A stretch of DNA of 64,000 bases from Streptomyces sindenensis (GCF_014649035.1 NZ_BMSG01000017.1:62001-126000); one strand, 5' to 3'. Shown: positions 24,330 through 33,123, numbered from the stretch's first letter. A program made the numbers and translations. Notes: generated by a model not told the origin, from the letters alone.

Positions 24330-24806
24330 TCAGTCGTGGTCGTAGACCGTCACCGGCACGCCGGCGGCTATGAGGCGCCGCTCGATCAGCGGCTCGATCC
24401 GGGACCACGTGCCGCCCGCGAGCCCGCAGCCGATCCGGGGCATGTGCACGGACGCCCCCAGCTCACCCGCCCTGGCGGCCACCGCACCGAGCGCCGTGTC
24501 GATGGCCTCGTACCGCACGGGCACCCCCTTGCTGCCGGTGCGTATACCGCGCTGGCCGACCATGTTGGCCACCCAGAGGCGGGAACCCACCTGCACGAAC
24601 TGTGCCGCGCCCAGGGCGAAGTCGTTGCCCGCGCGCTCCCGGTGCCAGCGGCGGTAGGCGGCCTCGGGCTCGGGCCAGCGGCGGGAGAGGGCGAGCACGA
24701 AGCCCTTGCCCCAGCCGCCGAGGTCGTTGCAGACATGGGCGATCAGCTTGAGGCCCTTGCCCTGCGGGGCGGTGGCGTCCCCCCGTACGTAAGTGATCTC
24801 CGACAT
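24330..24806 (-). CDS. macrodomain ADP-ribosyl hydrolase (SCO6735-like)
   Basis: A 158-residue single macrodomain. The ADP-ribose-binding loop 1 region is AHVCNDLGGWGKGF, and the phosphate loop is MPRIGCGLAGGTW, resembling the TARG1/ALC1-like class that removes ADP-ribose from acidic residues. From memory, the S. coelicolor orthologue SCO6735 hydrolyses glutamate-linked ADP-ribose, is induced by DNA damage, and its loss raises antibiotic production. Here the start ATG 24806 lies 6 nt after the -10 element of a consensus RecA-NDp promoter, so the mRNA is probably leaderless and no Shine-Dalgarno is needed. Confidence 0.92.
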   Translation of the reverse strand: MSEITYVRGDATAPQGKGLKLIAHVCNDLGGWGKGFVLALSRRWPEPEAAYRRWHRERAGNDFALGAAQFVQVGSRLWVANMVGQRGIRTGSKGVPVRYEAIDTALGAVAARAGELGASVHMPRIGCGLAGGTWSRIEPLIERRLIAAGVPVTVYDHD

Positions 24807-24812
24807 GACCTC

Positions 24813-24835
24813 ACCGTACGGGCCGCCACTGACAA
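24813..24835 (-). promoter_or_regulatory. RecA-independent DNA-damage promoter (RecA-NDp) of the macrodomain gene
   Basis: The minus strand carries TTGTCAGTGGC (24835-24825), a 6-nt spacer, then TACGGT (24818-24813). This fits the RecA-NDp consensus known from mycobacteria and Streptomyces (TTGTCAGTGGC-N6-TAnggT). The -10 box ends 6 nt before the ATG. Confidence 0.85.
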
Positions 24836-24937
24836 CGGCCCCGGGCTGGACGGCAGCGCGATGGTGCCGGAGACTTTCGCAGTAGTGGTGAGACAGCAGA
24901 ACTGTCCGATACCAGGGTTCGACTGCGGGGAGCAGAG

Positions 24938-25669
24938 ATGGCGACGGGGACCGACGAGCCGACGCTCACGGTGGACGAGCTGGCGGCCCGGGCCGGCGTC
25001 ACCGTGCGCACCGTGCGGTTCTACAGCACCCGGGGCCTTCTGCCGCCCCCGGTCATCGGTCCGCGCCGGGTCGGGCACTACGGGCCCGACCATCTCTCGC
25101 GGCTCGCGCTGATCGAGGAACTCCAGCAGCAGGGCATGACGCTGGCCGCGATCGAACGCTATCTGGAGCAGCTGCCGCCCGACCTGAGCGTCCATGATCT
25201 GGCCATCCACCGGGCGCTGGTCGCGTCCTGGGCGCCGGACAAGACCGAGGACTTCTCCCGCCCCGATCTGGAGCGGCGGGCCGGGCGGGGGCTGTCGGAC
25301 GCGGATGTGGAGCGGCTGGCGGCGATGGGGGTGCTGGTGCGCCCGGAGGAGGACGGCGGGCCGTACCGGGTGGATCTCGGGCTGCTGCGGCTCGGCGTGG
25401 AACTGCTGGACGTGCCGATCGCCCACGAGACGATCCTCGCGGCCCGGACCGTGCTGCTGGAGCACACCCGGTCGGCGGCCCAGGAGATGACCCGGCTCTT
25501 CCGGGACGAGGTGTGGAATCCGTACCGGGAGCGGGAGGGCGATCCGGAGCATGTGGCGGCGATGAAGTCGCTTTCGGCCCACATGCAGCCGATCGTCGTA
25601 CAGGCCCTGGTGACGGCCTTCCAGCGGTCCCTGAAGGAGGAGTTGCGGGCCGCGTTCACCGCCGAGTGA
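24938..25669 (+). CDS. MerR-family transcriptional regulator
   Basis: A 243-residue regulator with an N-terminal winged helix-turn-helix (LTVDELAARAGVTVRTVRFY, about residues 9-28) and the following RRVGHYGPDHLSRLALIEEL helices. The C-terminal region of about 150 residues has no cysteine cluster, so it does not look like a classical metal sensor. It resembles actinobacterial MerR proteins with an uncharacterised effector domain. Start ATG 24938 has GGGGAG 6 nt upstream. It is divergent from the macrodomain gene and convergent with the beta-oxidation operon, so its targets are unclear. Confidence 0.88.
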   Translation: MATGTDEPTLTVDELAARAGVTVRTVRFYSTRGLLPPPVIGPRRVGHYGPDHLSRLALIEELQQQGMTLAAIERYLEQLPPDLSVHDLAIHRALVASWAPDKTEDFSRPDLERRAGRGLSDADVERLAAMGVLVRPEEDGGPYRVDLGLLRLGVELLDVPIAHETILAARTVLLEHTRSAAQEMTRLFRDEVWNPYREREGDPEHVAAMKSLSAHMQPIVVQALVTAFQRSLKEELRAAFTAE

Positions 25670-25693
25670 CGGTGAACGCGGCGCCCCGCGGCC

Positions 25694-27871
25694 TCAGTCG
25701 TGGAAGGTCTCGCCCTTCTCCGCCTTCTCCACCAGCAGTGCGGGCGGCAGGAAGCGATCGCCGTAGCGCTCCGCCAGCTCCCGGGCGCGGGCCACGAAGC
25801 CGGGCAGGCCGCCCTCGTACCCGTTGATGTACTGGAGGACGCCGCCCGTCCACGGCGGGAAGCCGATGCCCATGATGGAGCCGATGTTGGCGTCCGCGAC
25901 GGAGATGAGGACGTTCTCCTCCAGGCAGCGGACGCTGTCCAGGGCCTCCGAGAAGAGCATCCGCTCCTTCATGTCCTCGAAGGGCACGTCCGCGTCGGCC
26001 TTGGTGGTGAAGTGCTCGCGCAGGCCCGGCCAGAGACCGGCGCGCTTGCCGTCCTCGTCGTAGTCGTAGAAGCCCGCTCCCCCGCTGCGCCCCGTCCGGC
26101 CGAACTCGTCGACCATGCGGTCGATGACCCCGTCGGAGGGGTGCCCGGGCCAGGTGCCGCCGGCCTCCTCGACCGCGCGCTTGCTCTCGTTGCGGATCTT
26201 ACGGGGCAGGGTCAGCGTCAGCTCGTCCATCAGGGAGAGGACCTTGGCCGGGTAGCCGGACTGGGCGGCGGCCTGCTCGATGGAGGCCGGCTCGACGCCC
26301 TCGCCGACCATCGCCACGCCCTCGTTGATGAACTGGCCGATGACGCGGGAGGTGAAGAAGCCGCGCGAGTCGTTGACGACGATCGGCGTCTTCTTGATGC
26401 GCCGTACGAGGTCGAAGGCGCGGGCCAGCGCCTCGTCGCCGGTCCGCTCGCCCTTGATGATCTCGACCAGCGGCATCTTGTCGACCGGGGAGAAGAAGTG
26501 CAGGCCGATGAAGTCGACGGGGCGTGAGACCCCCTCGGCGAGGACGGTGATGGGGAGGGTGGAGGTGTTGGAGCAGAGCAGGGCGTCGGGCTCGATGACG
26601 TCCTGGATCTCCTGGAACACCTTGTGCTTGAGCGCGGTGTCCTCGAAGACGGCCTCGATCACCGCGTCGCAGCCCGCGAGGTCGGCCACGTCGCCGGTCG
26701 GGGTGATCCGGGCCAGCAGTTCATCGCGCTCGGCCTCGGTCGTACGGCCCCGGGAGAGCGCTTTGGCGAGCAGCTTCTCGCTGTACGCCTTGCCCTTGGC
26801 GGCCGCCTCGGTGGAGACGTCCTTGAGGACGACGTCGATCCCGGCCTTGGCGCAGGAGTAGGCGATGCCCGCGCCCATCATCCCGGCGCCGAGCACGGCG
26901 ACCTTGCGGACCGGGCGCTCCGGGACGTCCCCCGGCCGGTTGGCACCGGAGTTGACGGCCTGGAGGTCGAAGAAGAACGCCTGGATCATGTTCTTGGATA
27001 CCTGGCCGGTGACCAGCTCGGTGAAGTACCGGGCCTCGATGGTCAGGGCGGTCTCGAAGTCGACCTGGGAGCCCTCGACGGCCGCCGCGAGGATGTTGCG
27101 GGGCGCGGGCATGGGCGCGCCCGCGAGCTGCTTCTTCAGGTTGGCGGGGAATGCGGGGAGGTTGGCGGCGAACTTGGGGTTGGAGGGGGTGCCGCCGGGG
27201 ATGCGGTAGCCCTTGACGTCCCAGGGCTGCTGGGACTCGGGGTTCGCGTCGATGAAGGCGCGGGCCTTGTCGATCATCTCCTCGCGGGTGGCGGCGACTT
27301 CGTGGACGAGGCCGTTCTCCAGCGCCCGCCGCGGGGTGTACTGGGTGCCCTGGAGGAGCACCTTGAGCAGGGCGTCCGCGATGCCCATGAGGCGTACGGT
27401 ACGGGTGACGCCGCCGCCCGCCGGGAGCAGGCCGAGGGTGACCTCGGGCAGGCCGATGCGGGAGCCGGGGGCGTCGAGGGCGACGCGGTGGTGGGAGGCG
27501 AGGGCGATCTCGTAACCGCCGCCGAGGGCCGCGCCGTTGATGGCGGCGACGACGGGCTTACCGAGGGTCTCGATGCGGCGCAGCGAGTTCTTGATCTCGG
27601 TGCCGGTGTCGAAGGCGGCCTGGGCGTTCTCCGGGCCGACCTTGATCATGTCCTTGAGGTCGCCGCCCGCGAAGAAGGTCTTCTTGGCGGAGGTGTAGAT
27701 GATGCCGCGGATGGAGTCCTTCTCGGCCTCGGCGCGGTCCGCGACGGCCGCGATGGAGTCCTTGAAGGCCTGGTTCATCGTGTTGGCGGACTGGTTGGGG
27801 TCGTCGAGGACGAGGGTGACGACGCCGGTCTCGTCCTGTTCCCAGCGGATGGTGGTGCTCTCGGTCGTCAT
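25694..27871 (-). CDS. bifunctional enoyl-CoA hydratase/3-hydroxyacyl-CoA dehydrogenase (FadB/FadJ-like)
   Basis: A 725-residue multifunctional beta-oxidation protein. The N-terminal crotonase domain (1-200) shows the oxyanion loops FFAGGDLKDM and GAALGGGYEIAL. The NAD-binding domain starts at VAVLGAGMMGAGIAYSCAKAG (about 325), and the 3-hydroxyacyl-CoA dehydrogenase signature GLHFFSPVDKMPLVEII follows, then duplicated C-terminal helical domains. It performs the second and third steps of the cycle, with the thiolase encoded 40 nt upstream giving the fourth. Start ATG 27871. It is the last gene of the operon. Confidence 0.95.
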   Translation of the reverse strand: MTTESTTIRWEQDETGVVTLVLDDPNQSANTMNQAFKDSIAAVADRAEAEKDSIRGIIYTSAKKTFFAGGDLKDMIKVGPENAQAAFDTGTEIKNSLRRIETLGKPVVAAINGAALGGGYEIALASHHRVALDAPGSRIGLPEVTLGLLPAGGGVTRTVRLMGIADALLKVLLQGTQYTPRRALENGLVHEVAATREEMIDKARAFIDANPESQQPWDVKGYRIPGGTPSNPKFAANLPAFPANLKKQLAGAPMPAPRNILAAAVEGSQVDFETALTIEARYFTELVTGQVSKNMIQAFFFDLQAVNSGANRPGDVPERPVRKVAVLGAGMMGAGIAYSCAKAGIDVVLKDVSTEAAAKGKAYSEKLLAKALSRGRTTEAERDELLARITPTGDVADLAGCDAVIEAVFEDTALKHKVFQEIQDVIEPDALLCSNTSTLPITVLAEGVSRPVDFIGLHFFSPVDKMPLVEIIKGERTGDEALARAFDLVRRIKKTPIVVNDSRGFFTSRVIGQFINEGVAMVGEGVEPASIEQAAAQSGYPAKVLSLMDELTLTLPRKIRNESKRAVEEAGGTWPGHPSDGVIDRMVDEFGRTGRSGGAGFYDYDEDGKRAGLWPGLREHFTTKADADVPFEDMKERMLFSEALDSVRCLEENVLISVADANIGSIMGIGFPPWTGGVLQYINGYEGGLPGFVARARELAERYGDRFLPPALLVEKAEKGETFHD

Positions 27872-27911
27872 GTCGGTGTCTTCTTCCGTAAACAGGTGGG
27901 CCGGGAACCAG

Positions 27912-29126
27912 TCAGATGCGTTCGACGATCGTCGCGACGCCCATGCCGCCGCCGACGCAGAGGGTGACCAGGCCGAACCGCTGGTCGCGGCGCTCCAGTT
28001 CGTCGATGACGGTGCCGAGGATCATCGCTCCGGTCGCGCCGAGGGGGTGGCCGAGCGCGATGGCGCCGCCGTTGACGTTGACCTTGTCCAGGGAGAGGCC
28101 CATGTCCTTGACGAAGCGCAGGACGACTCCGGCGAAGGCCTCGTTGATCTCGACGAGGTCGATGTCGTCGATGGTGAGTCCGGCCTTGGCGAGCGCCTTG
28201 CGGGTGGCGGGGGCGGGGCCGGTGAGCATGATGGTGGGCTCGGAGCCGGAGACGGCGGCCGAGACGATCCGGGCGCGCGGGGTGAGACCGTAGCGCTCGC
28301 CGACCTCCTTGGAGCCGATGGCGACGAGGGCGGCGCCGTCGACGATGCCGGAGGAGTTGCCCGCGTGGTGGACGTGGTCGATCTTCTCGACCCAGTGGTA
28401 CTTCTGGAGCGCCACCGCGTCGAAACCGCCCATGTCGCCGATGGCGGCGAAGGACGGCTTGAGGGCGGCGAGGGAGTCGGCGGTCGTGCCGGGGCGCATG
28501 TGTTCGTCGTGGTCGAGGACGAGGAGGCCGTTGCGGTCCTTGACGGGGACGACGGAGCGGGTGAAGCGGCCGTCCTTCCAGGCCGCGGCGGCGCGTTCCT
28601 GGGAGAGGGCGGCGTACTCGTCGACGTCGCGGCGGCTGAAGCCCTCGATGGTGGCGATGAGGTCGGCGCCGATGCCCTGCGGGGCGAAGCCGGTCTCGAA
28701 GCTGGTCATCGGGTCCATCGCCCAGGCCCCGCCGTCGGAGCCCATCGGCACCCGGGACATCGACTCGACGCCCCCGGCGAGCACCAGGTCCTCCCAGCCC
28801 GAACGGACCTTGGCGGCGGCCAGGTTGACCGCTTCCAGGCCCGAGGCGCAGAAGCGGTTCTCCTGGACGCCCGCGACGGAGTCGGGCAGGCCGGCCGCGA
28901 TGGCGGCGATCCGGGCGATGTCGGAGCCCTGGTCGCCGAGCGGGCTGACCACGCCGAGGACGATGTCGTCGATGGCGGCCGGGTCGAGGTCCGGGAAACG
29001 CCCCTGGATCTCGTGGATGAGGCCGACGACCAGGTCGATCGGCTTGGTGCCGTGCAGGGCCCCGTTGGCCTTGCCGCGGCCGCGGGGGGTGCGGATCGCG
29101 TCGTAGACGAATGCTTCGGTACTCAA
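27912..29126 (-). CDS. acetyl-CoA acyltransferase (thiolase)
   Basis: A 404-residue thiolase II-type enzyme that cleaves 3-oxoacyl-CoA with CoA. The nucleophilic cysteine is in ENRFCASGLEA (near residue 92), the histidine in GHPLGATGA, and the second cysteine in TLCVGGGMG. The start is TTG 29126, with GAAAGG 8 nt upstream; the following STEAFVYDAIRTPRG is the conserved N-terminus. It lies 45 nt after the acyl-CoA dehydrogenase and 40 nt before the FadB-like gene, so it forms the thiolase partner of that complex. Confidence 0.95.
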   Translation of the reverse strand: MSTEAFVYDAIRTPRGRGKANGALHGTKPIDLVVGLIHEIQGRFPDLDPAAIDDIVLGVVSPLGDQGSDIARIAAIAAGLPDSVAGVQENRFCASGLEAVNLAAAKVRSGWEDLVLAGGVESMSRVPMGSDGGAWAMDPMTSFETGFAPQGIGADLIATIEGFSRRDVDEYAALSQERAAAAWKDGRFTRSVVPVKDRNGLLVLDHDEHMRPGTTADSLAALKPSFAAIGDMGGFDAVALQKYHWVEKIDHVHHAGNSSGIVDGAALVAIGSKEVGERYGLTPRARIVSAAVSGSEPTIMLTGPAPATRKALAKAGLTIDDIDLVEINEAFAGVVLRFVKDMGLSLDKVNVNGGAIALGHPLGATGAMILGTVIDELERRDQRFGLVTLCVGGGMGVATIVERI

Positions 29127-29171
29127 GACAGCTGCCTTTCGAGGGTGGTGTTCCGGCGCGGTGAGGGGGCG

Positions 29172-30314
29172 TCAGGCGAGCAGCGAGCGGCCGATGATCT
29201 CCTTCATGATCTCGGTCGTGCCGCCGTAGATGGTCTGGATACGGCCGTCGGTGAATGCCTTGGCGACCTTGTACTCGCTCATGTAGCCGTATCCGCCGTG
29301 GAGTTGGAGGCAGCGGTCGGCGACGCGCTTCTGGAGTTCGGTGGCCCACCACTTGGCCATGGAGGCGTGGACGGCGTCGAGGACGCCGTCGGAGTGGTCG
29401 ACGATGCACCGGTCGAGGAAAGTCCGGGTGACGGCGCACTCGGTGGCCATCTCGGCGATCTCGAAGCGGATGTGCTGGAGCTTGGAGAGCGGACGGCCGA
29501 AGGCCTCGCGCTCCTTGACGTACCGGGTGGTGATCTCCAGGAGGTGTTCGGCGGCGGCGATGCCGGCGACCGCTATGCCCATCCGCTCCTGGGCCAGGTT
29601 GGTCATCAGGTGGATGAACGCGCCGTCCGGTTCACCGAGGAGGTTCTCCTTGGGGACGCGTACGTCGTTGAAGAACAGCTCGGCGGTGTCCTGGGACTTC
29701 TGGCCGATCTTGTCGAGGTTGCGGCCGCGCTCGAAGCCCTCGGCGCCGCGCTCGACGACGATGAGGGAGAGCCCCTTGGCCCCGCCCTCGGGGGTGGTCC
29801 TGGCGACGACGATGACGAGGTCGGCGAGGATGCCGTTGGAGATGAAGGTCTTGGAGCCGTTGAGCAGCCAGTGGTCGCCCCGGTCCTCGGCGGTGGTGCG
29901 GATGCCCTGGAGGTCGGAGCCCGCGCCCGGCTCGGTCATGGCGATGGCGGTGATGGTCTCGCCGGAGCAGAAGCCGGGGAGCCAGCGCCGCTTCTGCTCG
30001 TCGGTGGCCAGGCCGGTGAGGTAGGGGCCGATGATGTCGTTGTGCAGGCCGATCGCGAGTCCGGCGGCCCCGGCCCGGGTGAACTCCTCGGCGAGGACCG
30101 CGCTGTAGCGGAAGTCGTCGCTGCCGCCGCCCCCGTACTCCTCCGGGACTGCGAGACCCAGCAGTCCCGCCCGCCCGGCGGCGAGCCAGGCCTCCCGGGA
30201 GACGATGCCGTCCTGCTCCCACTGCTCGTAGTGCGGGAGGACCTCCTTGGCCAGGAAGGCCCGGACGGTCTCGCGGAACGCGTCGTGTTCCTCGGTGAAG
30301 ATCTGCCGTTGCAC
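29172..30314 (-). CDS. acyl-CoA dehydrogenase
   Basis: A 380-residue FAD enzyme that introduces the 2,3-double bond in acyl-CoA. The family signatures AMTEPGAGSDLQGIRTTA (FAD/substrate loop) and QLHGGYGYMSEY are present, and the catalytic base glutamate is in IYGGTTEIMKEI near the C-terminus, as in short/medium-chain members. Start GTG 30314 has AGGAG 5 nt upstream; the conserved FTEEHDAFRETVRAFL follows. The stop of the racemase gene is 8 nt upstream, so the two are probably translationally linked. Confidence 0.95.
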   Translation of the reverse strand: MQRQIFTEEHDAFRETVRAFLAKEVLPHYEQWEQDGIVSREAWLAAGRAGLLGLAVPEEYGGGGSDDFRYSAVLAEEFTRAGAAGLAIGLHNDIIGPYLTGLATDEQKRRWLPGFCSGETITAIAMTEPGAGSDLQGIRTTAEDRGDHWLLNGSKTFISNGILADLVIVVARTTPEGGAKGLSLIVVERGAEGFERGRNLDKIGQKSQDTAELFFNDVRVPKENLLGEPDGAFIHLMTNLAQERMGIAVAGIAAAEHLLEITTRYVKEREAFGRPLSKLQHIRFEIAEMATECAVTRTFLDRCIVDHSDGVLDAVHASMAKWWATELQKRVADRCLQLHGGYGYMSEYKVAKAFTDGRIQTIYGGTTEIMKEIIGRSLLA

Positions 30315-30322
30315 GGGGTCTC

Positions 30323-31462
30323 CTAGTCTCGGGGGGTGGGCCGGAGCCCCGGTACGTCCCAGTCGGCCGCCACGGCCTCCGTGTCCGCGCCGGGCAGCGC
30401 GGGCCCGGTGCGTACGGAGACGGGGGTGGCCGAGAAGCGCGGGGCGGGGGCGGGCTGGGTCCGGCCGCCGTGCTCGACGAAGGTGGAGCGGGCGGCGAGG
30501 TGGGGGTGGTGCGGGGCCTCGGTGAGCGAGAGGACGGGGGCCACGCAGGCGTCGGTGCCGGCGAAGACCTCCGTCCACTCCTCGCGCGTACGGGTCAGGA
30601 AGCGTGCGGCGACGGCGGCGCGCAGTTCGTCCCAGCGAGCGAGGTCCCACCGGTCGGGGAAGGCGTCGGCGATACCGAGGAGCCGGACGAACTCCGCGTA
30701 GAACCGGCCTTCCAGCGGGCCGACCGCCATGTGGCCGCCGTCGGACGTGGCGTAGGTGCCGTAGAACGGGCAGCCGCCGTCGAGGAGGTTCGCGCCGCGC
30801 CGGTCCTGCCAGCTCCCGGCGGCGAGCATGCCGTGGATCATCGTGGCGAGGTGGGCCGCGCCGTCCACGATGGCGGCGTCGACGACCTGTCCCTCGCCGT
30901 GGGCGCGGGCGTGCTGGAGGGCGGCGAGGACGCCGACGACGAGGTAGAGCGAGCCGCCCGCGTAGTCGCCGACCAGGTTGGCGGGGACGGTGGGCGGTTC
31001 GTCCGGGCTGCCGATCATGGACAGGGTGCCGGTGAGCGCGATGTAGGCGATGTCATGGCCCGCGCGGTCGGCGAGCGGTCCGTCCTGCCCCCAGCCGGTC
31101 ATCCGCCCGTAGACGAGCTTCGGGTTGCGGGCGAGGCAGGCGTCGGGACCGACACCGAGCCGTTCGGCGACGCCGGGGCGGTAGCCCTCGACGAGGATGT
31201 CGGCGCGTTCGACGAGGTCCAGGACGCGGGCCGGCCCCTCGTCGCTCTTGAGGTCCAGGACGACGGAGCGCTTGTTGCGGTTGGTGAGGTCGTGCGCGGG
31301 ATCGATGCCGAGCCCCGCGCCGCCGGGCCGGTCGACGCGGACGACGTCGGCCCCGAGGTCCGCCAGCAGCATCGCGGCGAACGGTCCGGGGCCGATGCCC
31401 GCCAGCTCGACGACCCGGACACCGGCCAGCGGACCGTGCCCGGGTGTTGGGCCTTTCGCCAT
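30323..31462 (-). CDS. alpha-methylacyl-CoA racemase (CaiB/BaiF CoA-transferase fold)
   Basis: A 379-residue class III CoA-transferase-fold protein. Residues matching the mycobacterial racemase catalytic set are visible: the histidine in RAGHDIAYIALTG (H136), the aspartate in NLVGDYAGGS (D166), and the glutamate in GPLEGRFYAEF. Together they favour racemase over CoA transferase. The reaction is 2R/2S epimerisation of 2-methylacyl-CoA, which lets branched fatty acids enter beta-oxidation. It is the first gene of the operon that continues with acyl-CoA dehydrogenase, thiolase and FadB-like genes. Start ATG 31462. Confidence 0.9.
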   Translation of the reverse strand: MAKGPTPGHGPLAGVRVVELAGIGPGPFAAMLLADLGADVVRVDRPGGAGLGIDPAHDLTNRNKRSVVLDLKSDEGPARVLDLVERADILVEGYRPGVAERLGVGPDACLARNPKLVYGRMTGWGQDGPLADRAGHDIAYIALTGTLSMIGSPDEPPTVPANLVGDYAGGSLYLVVGVLAALQHARAHGEGQVVDAAIVDGAAHLATMIHGMLAAGSWQDRRGANLLDGGCPFYGTYATSDGGHMAVGPLEGRFYAEFVRLLGIADAFPDRWDLARWDELRAAVAARFLTRTREEWTEVFAGTDACVAPVLSLTEAPHHPHLAARSTFVEHGGRTQPAPAPRFSATPVSVRTGPALPGADTEAVAADWDVPGLRPTPRD

Positions 31463-31546
31463 CTGTGAGCCCCCAGGGGTGTGACACAACCGATGTAACA
31501 CCTGTGATGCTAAGAACGTCCCCGGCTCCGCACAACCCCTCGGGCC

Positions 31547-31563
31547 GAGCAAGCGCTTAGCTC
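31547..31563. promoter_or_regulatory. possible operator upstream of the beta-oxidation operon
   Basis: GAGC-AAGCGCTT-AGCTC contains a perfect 8-bp palindrome with imperfectly symmetric flanks, about 85 nt upstream of the racemase ATG. Similar AGCAAGCGCTTGCT motifs occur before actinobacterial fatty-acid genes, but here the symmetry is broken by one base. Confidence 0.35.
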
Positions 31564-31671
31564 TTTCCCCCGATCCTCTCGCACGGGGCCCGCCCGGCCG
31601 CACGCCGCCACGGCGCTCTCCGCTACCCTCTGGCTGCCACGTCGGCACCCGTCTTGCAGCCGGAGGTACTC

Positions 31672-32862
31672 GTGAACAGGCAGAACGACGCGACACGCCC
31701 CTGGGACGTGGTTCTCTTCGGTGCCACGGGCTTCGTCGGGACGCTCACGGCCGAGTACCTGGCGGCCCACGCCCCCGCCGGTCTGCGCTGGGCGGTGGCC
31801 GGGCGCAGCCGGACCAAGCTGGAGAAGCTGCGCGAGCGGCTCACGGCGATCGCCCCGGCCTGCGCGGAGCTGCAACTCCTGGAGACCGACGCGGACGACA
31901 CGGAGGCACTGGCCGAACTGGCCGCCTCCACCCGGGTGGTGGCCACCACCGTGGGGCCGTACATCCGCTACGGCGAGAAGCTCGTCGCCGCCTGCGCGGA
32001 GGCCGGGACGGACTGCACGGACCTCACGGGCGAGCCCGAGTTCATCGACCGGATGTATCTGGAGCACGACGCCCGGGCCCGCGAGACGGGGGCGCGCCTC
32101 GTCCACGCCTGCGGCTTCGACTCCGTACCGCACGATCTGGGGGCGTACTTCACCGTCAAGCAGCTGCCCGAGGACGTCCCTCTGACGGTCGACGGCTTCG
32201 TCCGCACCAACGCGGTCTTCTCCGGCGGAACGTTCGCCTCGGCGCTGACCGCGATGGGCCGGGGTCCGCAGATGCTGGCCGCCGCCCGGGAACGGCGGCT
32301 GCACGAGCCGCGTCTGGTGGGCCGACGGGTCCGCACGCCCGCGGGCTCCCCGCACTTCAGCGGGCCCACCGGCACCTGGGCGCTGCCGCTGCCGACGGTC
32401 GACCCGACGATCGTGGGCCGCTCGGCGCGGGCCCTGGAGCGGTACGGCCCCGACTTCCGCTACCGCCACTTCGCCTCGGTCAAGACGCTGCCCATGGCCC
32501 TCGGCGCCCCCGTGGCGATCGGCGGGCTGGTCGCGGCCGCGCAGGTGGAAGGCGTACGGGAGTGGCTGATGAGCCGCTACGAGCCGGGGCAGGGGCCGGA
32601 CGAGGAGCGCCGCGGGCGGAGCTGGTTCACCGTCCGCTTCGTCGGCGCGGGCGGCGGGCGACGCGTCTTCACCGAGGTGTCGGGCGGCGACCCGGGGTAC
32701 GGCGAGACGGCCAAGATCCTCGCCGAGTCGGCGGTGTGCCTGGCCCTGGACGAGCTGCCGGAGACCTCCGGGCAGGTCACCACGGCGGTGGCGATGGGCG
32801 ACGCGCTCCTGGACCGGCTGACGGCGGCGGGGCTGCGGTTCCGGGTCGCGGCGGTGCGGTAG
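31672..32862 (+). CDS. saccharopine dehydrogenase-like / trans-acting enoyl reductase family protein
   Basis: A 396-residue Rossmann-fold protein. The N-terminal VLFGATGFVGTLTAEYLA motif binds NAD(P). GEPEFIDRMYLEHDARA and HACGFDSVPHDLGAYF match the actinobacterial saccharopine-dehydrogenase-like family that includes mycobacterial trans-acting enoyl reductases acting with polyketide synthases. No polyketide synthase is nearby, so a lipid or unknown substrate is more likely. Start GTG 31672 has GGAGG with 5-nt spacing and is preferred to TTG 31654. It is divergent from the beta-oxidation operon. Confidence 0.85.
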   Translation: MNRQNDATRPWDVVLFGATGFVGTLTAEYLAAHAPAGLRWAVAGRSRTKLEKLRERLTAIAPACAELQLLETDADDTEALAELAASTRVVATTVGPYIRYGEKLVAACAEAGTDCTDLTGEPEFIDRMYLEHDARARETGARLVHACGFDSVPHDLGAYFTVKQLPEDVPLTVDGFVRTNAVFSGGTFASALTAMGRGPQMLAAARERRLHEPRLVGRRVRTPAGSPHFSGPTGTWALPLPTVDPTIVGRSARALERYGPDFRYRHFASVKTLPMALGAPVAIGGLVAAAQVEGVREWLMSRYEPGQGPDEERRGRSWFTVRFVGAGGGRRVFTEVSGGDPGYGETAKILAESAVCLALDELPETSGQVTTAVAMGDALLDRLTAAGLRFRVAAVR

Positions 32863-32889
32863 CCGACGCCCTCGGCGGGCCGGCGGGCC

Positions 32890-33033
32890 CTAGAAGATCC
32901 AGCCGGCCAGCGTGTAGAGCATCGCCCCCAGCCAGACGAGACCGGCGGCGCTGCCGAGGAGCATGCCGAGGGCCATGCGGCGCCGGGCGGGGTCGAAGGG
33001 CGCGGAACGGACAGCTGTACGAGAGGCGTTCAT
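32890..33033 (-). CDS. small membrane protein, 47 residues
   Basis: A short gene running from ATG 33033 to TAG 32890. The first 19 residues are basic and polar (four arginines, APFDPARRR), followed by one hydrophobic span (ALGMLLGSAAGLVWLGAML) and a short tail ending GWIF. It lies between the enoyl-reductase-like gene and the glutaredoxin-like gene. Composition and third-position GC look coding. No function can be assigned; it resembles the many single-span small proteins of Streptomyces. Confidence 0.55.
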   Translation of the reverse strand: MNASRTAVRSAPFDPARRRMALGMLLGSAAGLVWLGAMLYTLAGWIF

Positions 33034-33123
33034 GCGTTCAGCCTGCCCAGCCCTACGGATTCATGCCATCCGTACGGGTACTCAGTTGCAGGACTGTTCC
33101 ACGGTGTTCCACGCCCGGGACGA

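Noticed and set aside
30323..31462. Formyl-CoA or carnitine CoA-transferase assignment
   Set aside because: The His/Asp/Glu set of alpha-methylacyl-CoA racemase is present and the gene heads a beta-oxidation operon; CoA transfer is less likely.
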